NCBI RefSeq assembly: GCF_010389155.1
Contig: NC_057764.1
Location: forward strand, 16,492,001-16,556,000
Direction of reading: 5' to 3'
Length of the DNA stretch: 64,000 nt
DNA from: Erigeron canadensis
Taxonomy: Eukaryota > Streptophyta > Magnoliopsida > Asterales > Asteraceae
Both the position numbers and the translations under genes were made by a program. This document shows, in pieces, positions 1 through 10,643 of the stretch (position 1 is its first letter; each line of letters starts with the position of its first letter). The notes beneath the pieces were generated by a model, which had not been told where the DNA came from, did no database searches, and saw nothing but the letters and a program-made list of their open reading frames with translations.

Positions 1-1
1 T

Positions 2-214
2 ACTGCATACTTCAACTTTGATGAGTACGGGAGCATGTTTGAAGATCCGATAGACCCTTCAGCTAAAGGCAAGTGTGCTTATGTTAATGCATTACTTGAC
101 CTACTTGATCCAAAGGAGAAGGGATCAGATAAACTGTCTCTACAAACAACCATTGCAAAAGGCAGAGTTGAGGTAGACAATCAATCAGGGTTAGACTCAA
201 AACAAGAGTCTTGA
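2..214 (+). CDS. partial ORF of unknown function upstream of a copia-type polypurine tract
   Basis: An open frame of 70 codons enters from the left edge and ends at TGA 212-214. It begins TAYFNFDEYGS and includes VNALLDLLDPKEK. I do not recognise it. It lies 130 bp before a polypurine tract (343-353) and an LTR start at 355, where Sirevirus-type copia elements can carry an extra 3' ORF, so it may be the C-terminus of such an ORF; it does not resemble the 3' ORF of copia II at 23926. The stretch 215-342 shows no coding potential. It could also be a chance frame or a captured host fragment. Confidence 0.35.
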   Translation, partial: TAYFNFDEYGSMFEDPIDPSAKGKCAYVNALLDLLDPKEKGSDKLSLQTTIAKGRVEVDNQSGLDSKQES

Positions 215-566
215 ACTTGTGATTTGATTGAAAGGATGAGCGGGAGTCCAGCTAGTGTAACACCTGAAGTTTCTGAAGAGAGTTTTTGGCCACACTTAGG
301 ATGACAAACGAAGACTTGAAGGCCATATCTAGATGATGATGTCAAGGGGGAGACTGTTAGTGCATGATTCTCGGTGACATGAGCATTCTAGATATGTGTT
401 GTATATTTGTGTATAATTTCAAGTCTTGTAATTATCTTATAATTACCGTTTGTCTAAATAATACCCTGGCATAATTTGTGTAAGCCAATTGGGATCCAAC
501 TTTTGTTTATATGTTTGTTTATTATTTGTATTTTGCAGATTTTAGACATAACATATAGAGAGTCAT

Positions 567-894
567 TAAGTTAATATTGTTTCCGCGTATTAACAGCAGT
601 TGAGATATTAACTTAGTGTACTTCCAGAGGAAAGTTAAGATATTTGTGTTGCTGCATATTTACAGCAGTTTGAACATTAATCTTATATACACACTTCCAG
701 TAGGTAATATTGACGACACTGTTTCTGCGTATTCACAACAGTTGAAATGTGTCAAAGGCTAATGCTAGTTTTGCGTATCTTTACAGTAGTTAAAGCATTG
801 GTTGAGTTAATGTCGGTTCTGTGTCTTGACAGCAGTAAAGACATTAACTCATAGTACAATGTCGGTTCTGCGTCTTGACAACAGTAAAGACATT
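567..894 (+). repeat. array of six adjacent stem-loop units in LTR U3
   Basis: Six units of about 40-50 bp follow one another. Each has a similar core (close to TTCTGCGTCTTGACAGCAGT) flanked by arms that pair with each other but differ between units: 567-577 with 605-615 (11 bp), 638-642 with 680-684 (5 bp), 710-718 with 748-755 (imperfect), 761-766 with 794-799 (6 bp), 804-814 with 840-850 (11 bp), 858-863 with 889-894 (6 bp). Inner pairing is also seen, for example TGCTG with CAGCA in unit 2. Seen directly; the function is not known. Confidence 0.8.
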
Positions 895-924
895 TACTCA
901 CCATATCTTAAGTGTTATTTGCGG

Positions 925-1182
925 GTTCCTAGGAACAAGCAAAAAGTCTTGCTGGGTCAAAGTAAGAACACTCAAATGTTCATTTGAGAGTTTCTATGAA
1001 ACAAGCAAAAATATGCTTGTTCTCAAGAACTCTCAAATGGTTTGAGAGTTTCTGTGGAAACAAGCAAAAGTATGCTATGCCCACAGAAACACGCAAACTG
1101 GCCAAAACCCTAATGGGTTTGGGCTTGGAAACACGCATGGGCCTGCGTGTGTTCAGAACACGCATATAGCCATTTGCGTGTT
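925..1182. repeat. cluster of perfect palindromes just upstream of the TATA box
   Basis: Perfect inverted repeats run up to the TATA box: GTTCCTAGGAAC (925-936); CTCAAATG 971-978 with 981-988; AACAAGCA 1000-1007 with 1014-1021; AACTCTCAAA 1028-1037 with 1041-1050 (3-base loop); ACACGCA 1131-1137 with 1144-1150; AACACGCA 1157-1164 with 1175-1182. Palindrome-rich regulatory regions are known from maize Sirevirus LTRs, which fits the copia assignment. Confidence 0.8.
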
Positions 1183-1195
1183 CCTAGCCCTTGCC

Positions 1196-1203
1196 TATAT
1201 ATA
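1196..1203 (+). promoter_or_regulatory. TATA box of element 0 LTR
   Basis: TATATATA lies 14 bp after the last palindrome of the U3 cluster and is followed by a purine-rich leader (AGAGAGAGAAA near 1237). It is the natural site for transcription start of this LTR at about 1225-1235. Confidence 0.6.
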
Positions 1204-1570
1204 GTGGGTGTGTGTCACGCGTGTTTGAACAAGAGTGTAGAGAGAGAAACGAGCAAATCCTAGAGAGAGAAAGCCAAGAACACGCACGGTTGATCTTGTG
1301 GGTAATACTCGTCTCGTGCACGAACCACAAACACACACCCGACCCCCCAAACGGCTCGTAGATTGCAAGTTACCACGTGTTTGGTAAGGTACGTCTGGAG
1401 AGCTGTTCCCGGAGTGTTTATCATCACGTAAAAGATATATATATATTGTGATATTTATCATCTAAAGGTAGATATATAAACCGTAGGTTATCTCGAGGAA
1501 TTTCCGCACCTCAACATATCCTAAAGTCGATCTCTGGGTTGATAGTAGTACAAGATCAGAGGGACTTACA

Positions 1571-1841
1571 GTACTATTGTACCCAAAGTTGTAGGTTTGC
1601 AAAGTACTATGTATTAATTGTGTTGTTAAAATGAGGTTTGAATGCACAATATAAAAGGGTCAAGTTTTGTCAACTGTCCAAGTGACGTAGCACACACATC
1701 GGATGTGTTACATACGCACTAGTCAAGTAGTCAGACTATGAGGAGTGAGACCTTAATAGAAGGTCCCTCCTAAAGACATCTTCTGTCACGTGGCAATCTA
1801 GTTAGCAAGGGTTTTACCTTATTATTTCTTTAAGTGAGGGT
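1571..1841. other. intervening sequence without recognised gene
   Basis: Between the LTR and the left arm of the Harbinger element I see no ORF or RNA gene. The first 80 bases could still belong to the LTR if its true end is near 1649. Confidence 0.4.
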
Positions 1842-2075
1842 GAGGGGAGCGCCTCGCCACCCCACCCTTCCCTTCCCCTCCCCGATTTTGCTTCTCTTCC
1901 CCTCCCCCTCCCCTAATGCTAGGAATGCCTCACCACCCCTCCCCTCTCCTTCCCACCCTTTTCTATTTAATTTAATTTCTAGTTATTTTTAAAAACTAAA
2001 ATTTTTATTTAATACATTAAAACTAATGCAATATTAAAATAAAACAACAAAAAAAACACCAAACTACAATCTTAA
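1842..2075. mobile_element. left arm of a PIF/Harbinger transposon, cut by copia I
   Basis: The segment starts with GAGGGTGAGGGGAGCGCC, which resembles the reverse complement of the right end near 15270-15290 (GAGTGGACGGAGCGCC), giving imperfect terminal inverted repeats. A C/T-rich subterminal tract with CCCTTCCC and CCCCTCCCC repeats follows, then AT-rich DNA up to the CTTAA target site. The phrase CTAAAATTTTTATTTAATAC occurs both here (about 1997) and just right of copia I (about 13572), so the original element carried a short internal duplication. The exact outer boundary is approximate. Confidence 0.5.
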
Positions 2076-2397
2076 TGTTAGAAATCCAAAAATAGTGATA
2101 AATTTTAATTTAAGTTAGTGGACTTAATTGTTGTTAAGATATGGTGAAATGATTTCTAATGTTGAGGGGTTAGATATGACAATAAGAATATTTGTAATAT
2201 TAGAATATAAATACTCTCAATACATTAGAAATCATAACAACCATTAAGCCTTTTATCCATTTTTACACATATAACATATACAGATCGTCTCTTTCTCTCT
2301 CTCTCTAGAAAATCACACACACAAAACACACCAAGAACACACACACTTGAAACGCCATTGTTGAGATTGAATCCATAGCAGAAATCGTGTTATTACA
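2076..2397 (+). repeat. 5' LTR of copia I
   Basis: 322 bp, TGTTAGAAAT to GTTATTACA, nearly identical to 13234-13553. A short run of TATAAATAC-type sequence near 2206 and a TCTCTTTCTCTCTCTC tract (about 2287) mark the likely promoter and start region. It is followed after two bases by the tRNA-Met primer site. Confidence 0.95.
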
Positions 2398-2399
2398 TG

Positions 2400-2411
2400 T
2401 GGTATCAGAGC
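2400..2411 (+). promoter_or_regulatory. primer-binding site of copia I (tRNA-iMet)
   Basis: TGGTATCAGAGC starts three bases past the LTR end, the classical Ty1/copia minus-strand primer site complementary to the 3' end of initiator tRNA-Met. Confidence 0.95.
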
Positions 2412-2819
2412 AAACATCACTTTAATATCGATCCATAACTGTTTTTGATCTCAATTTTCATTCAAAATCAATCCAAAACCATTTCCTCAAACACCGTCAC
2501 TGTTTCATTATTATTTTTCATTCAAATCGCATAAAATCATTAGTTTTTGTTCACCAATCGATTCCTCATAGCTCAAAACGTATTCCTGTTGAATTTTACA
2601 ATCCAATTCGATCTAAATCTCTAGATTGAAATTTTTGGTTTTTGGCGCTAAAATTTGGGTTTTGATTCTATTGTGCTATAGGCTGAATTGTGTATTAGGA
2701 TTTGTTGCGGACGTAATTACAAACGTGTTGCAAGTGATTTCACATTCTAACACTCAGTAAATCGAAAGTTATTGAAGCTTGAAAATTCATCAATGGAGTT
2801 TTTACTTTGTGTTCTGTTG

Positions 2820-3600
2820 GAGAAGACGACCTCAAACGATCTTCACAAGATCTTCTCAGTGTTTGATTCTTCATACTTGATACATTATGTGTAGTGGCTT
2901 GTAGGACGATCCTCACAAGATCGTTCTAGCAAGTGTGGTTGTTGGAAAAGTGTTGTTTGTGGCTAACTGATCATCTCAGTTAGCCAAGATCTTGGCAGAA
3001 ACTAAGACGATCTTGCCAAGATCATCTCAGTTACCTGACTACTGACCAAGATCGTCTCAGTGTCTGTTGTTTGTTGAGTTGGTGTGTTTGATCATTTGAA
3101 GTTGTTGTGATTAAGAATCACACACTTCCTGGGTAACTGATCATTATTGATTGGTTTTGCTCAAATCAAATTTCTTCCAATTCAAATCAAATCTCTGTCC
3201 AAATTTTTTCAAAAATACTTAGAAAATTTTTCCAAGTCTTCCAAGACGATCTTCACAAGACCGTTTCATTTTCTTTATCAAAACTTCCAAAACGATCTTA
3301 TCCAAGATCGTTTCATTTCCACAGTTCTTTATACTTCAATTTCATTTTCAATTTCCTTTAATTCTTTTTCAGTTTCTATTTCCAAAACTCAAAATCATTC
3401 CTCAATTTCAGTTTCATTCAATACTTAGCCAAAGTTCATCAAATTTCATTCAAGACGATCTTCTTTGAATCGTCTCATTCTTCTTAAACTCAAGATGATA
3501 TGTTTCAAGTCGTTTTTACTTTCATTCATCTAGGACAATCTCTTCTAAGACGATCTTTTCCTAAGACGATCTTCTCAAGATCGTTTCATCTTCTGAAATT
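2820..3600. repeat. ACGATCTT / AAGATCGT hairpin repeats in the copia I leader
   Basis: The untranslated leader between primer site and gag repeatedly contains ACGATCTT and AAGATCGT, often as facing arms: 2836-2843 with 2847-2852, 2906-2910 with 2917-2924, and 3566-3573 with 3577-3584 (8-bp arms, loop CTC). Further single copies and variants lie at about 3005-3060, 3245-3310 and 3455-3580. The same motif fills part of solo LTR B at 30331-30815. Confidence 0.8.
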
Positions 3601-3644
3601 TGAACTTTCATTTCAATTCAAGTTCCAAATCAAATCTCTTTCTA

Positions 3645-6600
3645 ATGGCTTCTCGTGAAGCTTTGGCATTAGGTTCTGACACAAGACCTCCAGTTCTCTA
3701 CCGTGGTTCTTATGAACTATGGAAGAAAAGATTCACGGATTATGTGGAATGTCAACCAAATGGTCACCTTCTTAAAGATTCCATCCTTAATGGACTTGCA
3801 GTTCATCGTCATCCCACCACTGGTGCAATACTCACTCTTGATCTTTTGAATGCTGAACAAAAAGATCGAACAACTGCAGATAACAGAGCTAGATCATGCT
3901 TATACAAAGCACTGCCAAATGAAATCTATGGTTCTGTTGATTCTTATGATACAGCCAAGGAGATATGAGATGAGGTGGCAAGACAAATGGAAGGATCTGA
4001 CCTAACTTCAACAATTAGATTGACAAATGTGTTGACTGAGTTTGACAACTTCAGCAAATTGCCAAATGAATCTCAAGAGGTTGTCTACTGTAGATTCTGC
4101 AATGTCATAAATGAACTTAGGAAGAACAATGTCAAGAAATCAGAGATGGAGTTAAACATCAAATTCATCAAAGCTCTTGGTCCTAAGTGGGAAGAGTATG
4201 GAACTCAGATTAAGCAACATCAAAATCTGGCCAAGTTCTCCATCCATAATCTTCATGAATCCTTCAAACTCAATGAACATCAAGTACTAAACAAAGCTTC
4301 ATCGAACAAAATGCCAGAAGTTATATCTTTTGATCCTTTGGCATTAATTGTTGAAAAGAAGGTTTCTGAAGCTCTTAAAAGGCAAATGGTAGTTGTTTCT
4401 TCGTCTGATGAGGAGGGAGATGATATGTTGGCTCCAAAAGATGGTGTTTCTGACGAATTATATCAAGCTCTTGCGTCAGTTACCAAGCACTTCAAGAAAA
4501 AGTATTACAAAGCGAGGCCAACTAACAACAATCTCCGCACTTCTTCCACAAGTGCATTTCCCAAGAAGGAACACTATCATTCAAAGAATAATGGTCAAGG
4601 TGAATCAAGTGGATCCAAGCATGTTGAAAAGAAAGTTGAAGGTTATGACAAACAAGTTGTGGAGAAGGGGAAAGCTTCTGATAAAAAGTGCTACAACTGT
4701 GGTATTCCTGGTCATTTTGCAATTGATTGCAAGCAACCCCGCAAGAGAAACTATGAGTACTACAAGCAGAAGATGCTTTTAGCAAAGCAAGTGGAAGCTG
4801 GTCATGCATTACTGGCTGAAGATGACAAGTGGCTTTTGCTATCAGATGATGAAGATGAAGATCTCTCTGCAAATGTGTGTTTCATGGCGAGGTTGGCCAA
4901 GAACAAAGCATTTGAGGCTGAAAGCACTGATGATGAGTACCCGGATGATGAGGTAAATCTACACTCTACTTTTTCTTTAGTTAAAGATAAAGAGTCGTTT
5001 GATTTAGCTTTATCTAACTTGACAACTCATATTACATCTTTAGCCAACAAAAATAAGAAGTTGAAAAATAGTATTTTATTTTCTAAAAGTGAATTTTCAA
5101 AACTCTTTGAAGAACATTCGAAATTACTTTTTGATTATGATACTATTAAACAAGATTTTCAAACCTACAAAGATCAAATGTTGGTTAAAGAGTGTGAGTT
5201 GAATGCATCTCCTGATTCTAAGTTATTACATAAATGTCACAAACTTGAAAAGACCATTCATGATCTTGAAAAAGCCAATCAAGATCTTGAAGTTTAAAAG
5301 ACCAATGAGTGGCTTCGGGCTAATGCAAGACAAATGGATGTTGATATTCTTAACAAGAAACTTTTAGAATCCAAACCTAACAATATTGAACTTGAACGAA
5401 AGAAATCTGATTTAAATCATACTTGTTTTTTGAAAGGCGTTGTTCAAAACCAAATAGAGGAATTTAAAAAGAATATACTTTTCTATCAAGAGAAGTTATA
5501 TAAAGTTGAACAAAACCGTGTTTTGGATTTTACCGCCCATTTCAACAAGTCAATGATTGACAGATCGGAACTTCTTCATGGGTTGGGATTTGAGAATATC
5601 TCTCCATTACAAAAAGCCAAAGAACAAATTGAACCTCTGTATGATGAAAAATTTCTTCCCCTTGGTATGGTACAACAATTTATTCGTCCACTGGATGACG
5701 ATTTTGAGACTAATGAAGTTGAGAAATTACCACAAAATGATTTTTTGGTTAACTTGTGTTTCATCTACTGTTTCCTCCACCCAAACCTTGACTGATTCTC
5801 TTGAGTGTTCATGTCAAAATGCTGCTACTGTTATAGCTGATGATTATGTGCAAACTGATTTATCTCATGACGAACTTGCGCATAGTTTAGTTTTGATATG
5901 GTACTACTTTAGGTTTTTCACATGTGAGTCTCTTGAAGAGTTAGTTGTTCACCCTAAGCTTAGTGCTAGTATAGGTGTTGATACTTCTACTTTAATTTCT
6001 TGTGAAAACAAAGATGTGTCAGTTCAAGTTGATTTCATTCCTGAGACTACCCGTAGTGTAAAGTTGGATACCAAGATTCCTGATTTTTCAAAAATATCTC
6101 CGGTTGAACCTTTCACAAAAGATGATTTTGATAAATTCATGGAGGGAGAATATGCTTTTGATTCTGAAACTGAGAAAAAGATTGAATCTACCAAAATCAA
6201 AGTTGAATTAAAAGAGGAGTCTCCAAAATTGTTTTCCAAATATCCAACTTCACATTATTCTAAGAAACAAGTCATTCCAAAACTTGTTAAGACTGAACTA
6301 AAGACTGTCAAAAAACCAAGAATCAATAAGTTAAAAACAAAGTGTCGTACCTCTAAAAAGCATGTCAAAACCAAACAAGTTGAGATCATTCCCAAAATCA
6401 AATACAACAAAGAGAAACTTCTGGAAATCAACTCAAATGTTTCTTCATCTAACTCTTAATCTAGTTCATTACCTAAAGTATCTAAATCTAGCTCAGTTTT
6501 GCTAACTAGGGATGCTTCAAATGGTGCAACTAGGTATAGGGATAGATATGGCTGGTTTTCTCATGATAAACCTAAGAAATAAGAAGTTTCCACACCCTCA

Positions 6601-7107
6601 AAAGAGACTAAAAAGATAAAAGTTCTTCAAAATTCTCGTTCTAATCTTCTTAGTGTCAATCCCACAGGTGGAAAGAGCTTGATTAGTGAGTCTAAATGGG
6701 TAGCTAAGTCATTAGTACCTAAGATCACTAAAGTTGAGAAAAAGAAGAAAAGGCAAAGGAGAAAAGCGGGTAGAAAGAAGAAGTTTGTTTCTGATGTTTC
6801 GAACAATTTATCTTTTAAGTCATCTTTGAAAACAAATGTTAATGATGCCAAGGCAATGCCTCGTGATGGTGTAAACAATTTTAATTCTCGCTCTTATTTG
6901 TATGGTTTGAATGGTGGTAGACATGTTACTTTTGATTCATGTGTTAATATTCGTTTGTTTGATCCAAATGTGCTTGTTGATAATGTACTTGTTAATAAGT
7001 ATGTTGATTCAAAAGCATGTTTGTATGCATATCCTAAGTTATATACCCTGCCTGTTTTAACTAACCACAAAGGACCCGTCTTCAAGTGGGTACCTAAAGT
7101 CGGTTAA
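3645..7107 (+). pseudogene. gag: gag of copia I, decayed
   Basis: Capsid/nucleocapsid polyprotein that packages element RNA into virus-like particles in the cytoplasm. The frame starts at ATG 3645 (MASREALALGS); upstream in-frame codons lack ATG. The N-terminal part has the copia gag core (YELWKKRFTDYV), followed by a CCHC zinc knuckle CYNCGIPGHFAIDC at about 4690-4730, a long acidic and coiled-coil-like stretch (4900-5500) and a very basic C-terminus (KKKKRQRRKAGRKKK, about 6740). Damage: TGA 3966-3968, TAA 5295-5297, a one-base frame change between about 5745 and 5795, TAA 6457-6459 and TAA 6580-6582. At about 1150 codons it is much longer than ordinary copia gag, as in Sireviruses. It ends FKWVPKVG and TAA 7105-7107, 43 bp before the protease aspartate codon. 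Confidence 0.88.
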
Positions 7108-7117
7108 TTCTATTTGA

Positions 7118-10100
7118 TTGCAGGAAATAACCATCTGTGTTTGGATACTCGATTCCGGATGTTCAAAACACATGACTGGCAATAAAGCATTGCTCAAGAA
7201 CTTTATCGAACGATTCATGGGAACTGTTCATTTTGGTAACAACAATTTCGCTCCTATCTTAGGCTATGGCGACATTGAACGCAATGGAATTGTCATTAAG
7301 AAAGTTCACTATGTTGAAGGATTAAGTCATAACTTGTTCAGTGTTGGACAATTCTGTGACAACAATCTTCAAGTTCTTTTTCGACAATCTCTTTGCAAGG
7401 TTCAAACTCTAGATGGAGTTGACATTTTGTGTGGCGACCGCGATGATAACCTTTTTACCGTCAATCTTGATGATAACCAACCAACCGATAATATTTGTCT
7501 CATTTCAAAGGCTACTTCAAAGAATTCTTGGTTGTGGCATAGAAGACTTTCTCACCTAAATTTTCCTACCATCAATACTTTAGTCAATAAGCATCTTGTT
7601 GAAGGCTTGCCAGACTATAAGTATGAAAGTTAGCATGTATGTCCTTCTTGTGCCGTTGGTAAGATAAAACGAGCTTCTCATAAACCGAAAAAATCTCCAA
7701 ATTCTTTAGCACCTCTTCATTTGCTTCACATGGATCTTTGTGGACCAATGAAAGTTCAAAGCCGAAATGGGAAGAGATACATTTTGGTTATCGTTGATGA
7801 TTATTCAAGATATACTTGGGTCAAGTTTCTTGCCTCCAAAGATGAAACAACTCAAACTTTGATCGATTTCATCACTTCTACTCAAGTAAATCTTCAACTT
7901 CCAGTTCGTTACATCCGTTCGGATAACGGAACTGAGTTCAAAAATGTCGTGTTTGATGAATTTTGTAAATCCAAAGGCATTACTCACCAATTCTCTGCGG
8001 TTCGTACCCCACAACAAAATGGTGTCGTTGAAAGGAGAAATCGAACGCTTGTGGAAGCTGCAAGAACCATGCTTGCTTATTCTAAGTTACCTTCCAACAT
8101 GTGGGCTGCAGCTGTTGACACTGCTTGTCACACTCAGAATCGGTCCATTGTTAATCAGCGTTTTGAGAAGACTCCTTATGAGGTTGTTAACAAACGGAAA
8201 CCCAACATCAACTATTTTCATATCTTTGGGTGTGTTTGTTATACTCTGAATGATCGGGAGAATCTTGGAAAGTTCGAGAAGAAAGGTGATGAAGGTTACT
8301 TTGTTGGTTATTCCAAGACATCAATTGCCTATCGAATCTACAATCGCCGAACAAATACGATTCAAGAAACAATGAATGTTTGGTTTGATGAGATGTCAGG
8401 CATGATTTTGGAGCAAGAAAGTTTGCTACCAACAAATAATGATCCAAGTGATTCAAGTACTTCATCAAGGACTTCTATTTTAGCATCCAAATTCAAGAAG
8501 TTTCCAGCTCCAACGAGTGATGAGTTAGACATTCTTTTTGAAGAATTCTACAATTCAAAACCGATTCATGATGAGGAACCTCAAGTCATCATTGAACCAA
8601 TTCCGAACAATGATCCAGTTCCTGACAACCTTCATGAATCATCATCAAGTTCTGCTGAGCAAGTTGCTACTTCTTCAAGTAGTAGTTCTTCATCCTCTTC
8701 TAATGATTCTTCTTCTCAATCCTCTCCCTATAATTCTTTGCCAGTGAATGTTCAAGAACAACCTACCCAATTTACCCAGACTACCAATGCGATAAACACT
8801 CCAAATGTATATGTGCCTCTTGACTTCGATCATCCATCTTACGAGGAAGTTGTTCTACCAAGCTATGATTCCATCTCTCAGCAAAACTCTGGTTTTAATG
8901 ATGATGATGTTGATGTCAATCAACAAGATCCTCTTCCTCATGATCGCAAATGGTCACGTATGCGAAAAGATCATTCTGTTGATAACATAATTGGAGATCC
9001 ACAAGCCGGAGTAACTACTCGTACTTCAGTGAATAAGTGTCTTGTTGCACTTTCTCTTAGCAACATTGAACCCAAAACTGTTTTTGAAGCTCTTCGAGAT
9101 CCAGAATGGGTCAAAGCTATGCAAGACGAACTCGCTCAGTTTGAGAGACTGAATGTATGGAGATTAGTTCCTAACCCAAGGAAAAATGAACCTATTGGTA
9201 CAAAGTGGATTTTCAAGAACAAGAAGGATGAGAATGGAGTGGTAGTAAGGAACAAAGCAAGATTAGTTGCAAAAGGTTATTGCCAACAACCTGGTGTTGA
9301 TTTCGATGAAACTTTTGCTCCAGTTGCAAGAATGGAAGCCATTCGGATCTTCTTAGCTTATGCTGCATTCAGAAACTTCACTGTGTTTCAAATGGATGTG
9401 AAGACAGCTTTCTTAAATGGTGATCTCAAAGAAGAAGTTTACGTTGAACAACCAGAAGGTTTTGTTGATCACAAAAGACCAAACCATGTCTACAGGTTAG
9501 ACAAGGCTCTCTACGGTCTTAAGCAAGCACCCCGAGCATGGTATGATTCCTTATCTACTTTCTTGATTAGAGGTGGCATTACCAAAGGCACAATTGACCC
9601 TACCCTATTCATTCGCAAACAAGGTAAGTATGTTCTTCTTGTCCAAATATATGTTGATGACATTATCTTTGGGTCAACTAGTTAAACATTTTGTCGAAAC
9701 TTTTCATCTCTAATGGTTAATCATTTTGAAATGAGCATGATTGGGGAAATGAACTACTTTTTGGGTCTTCAAATCAAACAACTACCAAATGGTATTTTCA
9801 TATCACAAGGTAAGTATATCATGACATGTTGAAAAAGTTTGATATGACTACTTGTTCTTCAATTTCAACTCCAATGGCTGCTCGTACAAGTATTAATGCT
9901 GATCAAAATGGGAAACCATTTGACCAAAAGAGATATAGAAGTATGATTGGTTCATTGTTGTATCTTACAGCATCTCGCCCAAATATAATGTTTGCAACAT
10001 GTATGTGTGCTAGGTATCAAGCTGCTCCAACTGATTTACATTTTCAAGCTGTGAAACGAATATTTCGTTATCTGAAGGGTACACCCAATTTAGGTCTCTG

Positions 10101-10643
10101 GTATCCAAGGGATACTGGATTCAATCTAACTGCCTATTCAGATGCAGATTATGTAGGTTGTAAGCTTGATCGCAAGAGCACTTCTGGTACTTTACAATTT
10201 TTGGGTGATAAAATTGTGAGTTGGTCTTCCAAGAAACAAAATTGCGTGTCACTATCAACAGCTGAAGTTGAATATGTGGTTGCGGCTAGTTGTTGTGCTC
10301 AAGTGTTATGGATGAAGACTCAACTTCTGCGGCTAGTTGTTGTGCTCAAGTGTTATGGATGAAGACTCAACTTACTGATTATGGTCTGAAATATGATCAT
10401 ATTCCCATCTATTGTGACTCTCAAAGTGCCATTGCTATTGCAGTCAACTCAGTAAACCACTCTCGATCAAAGCATATTGATGTGAGATATCATTTTCTCA
10501 AAGATCATATTGAGAAAGGTGATATCGAGCTCTACTTTGTGGGAACTGACTATCAGCTTGCAGATTTGTTCACTAAACCATTGGATGAGAAAAGGTTTAA
10601 CTTTCTTATCTCTAAGCTTGGCATGTTAAATCTTGAACCTTAA
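7118..10643 (+). pseudogene. pol: pol of copia I (protease, integrase, RT, RNase H), decayed
   Basis: Polyprotein for reverse transcription and integration. Order: aspartic protease (LDSGCSKHMTG, catalytic D at 7151); integrase HHCC finger (LWHRRLSHLN, later CPSC), DDE core with HMDLCGPM (about 7730), SDNGTEF (about 7920) and the E of VVERRNR (about 8027); serine-rich linker; RT with YVDD (about 9650); RNase H ending [14 protein letters not shown]. The reading frame opens after the gag stop in a different frame, without an ATG before the protease. Damage: TAG 7631-7633 inside the integrase finger, TAA 9683-9685 just after YVDD, a frameshift near 9815-9826, and a 47-bp tandem duplication at 10281-10374 that shifts frame inside RNase H. 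Integrase upstream of RT is diagnostic of Ty1/copia. Confidence 0.92.
10281..10374 (+). repeat. 47-bp tandem duplication within RNase H
   Basis: TGCGGCTAGTTGTTGTGCTC begins at 10281 and again at 10328; the two copies are identical through CAACTT. 47 is not a multiple of three, so the second copy moves RNase H into another frame. Identity of the copies suggests a recent slippage or template-switch event. Confidence 0.9.

Larger units (their letters stand above)
355..1570 (+). repeat. 3' LTR of a copia-like element (element 0)
   Basis: A polypurine tract (CAAGGGGGAGAC, 343-354) is followed at once by TGTTAGTGCA, the usual start of a copia LTR; copia II (TGTTAGGTCC) and copia I (TGTTAGAAAT) start alike. 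The 3' end is set at 1570 because GGGACTTACA there equals the last ten bases of the copia II LTR; this end is less certain than the start (the repeat could extend to about 1649). A TATA box at 1196-1203 puts U3 at roughly 355-1225. U3 is packed with inverted repeats. The rest of the element lies outside the window on the left, so no target duplication can be tested. Confidence 0.6.
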
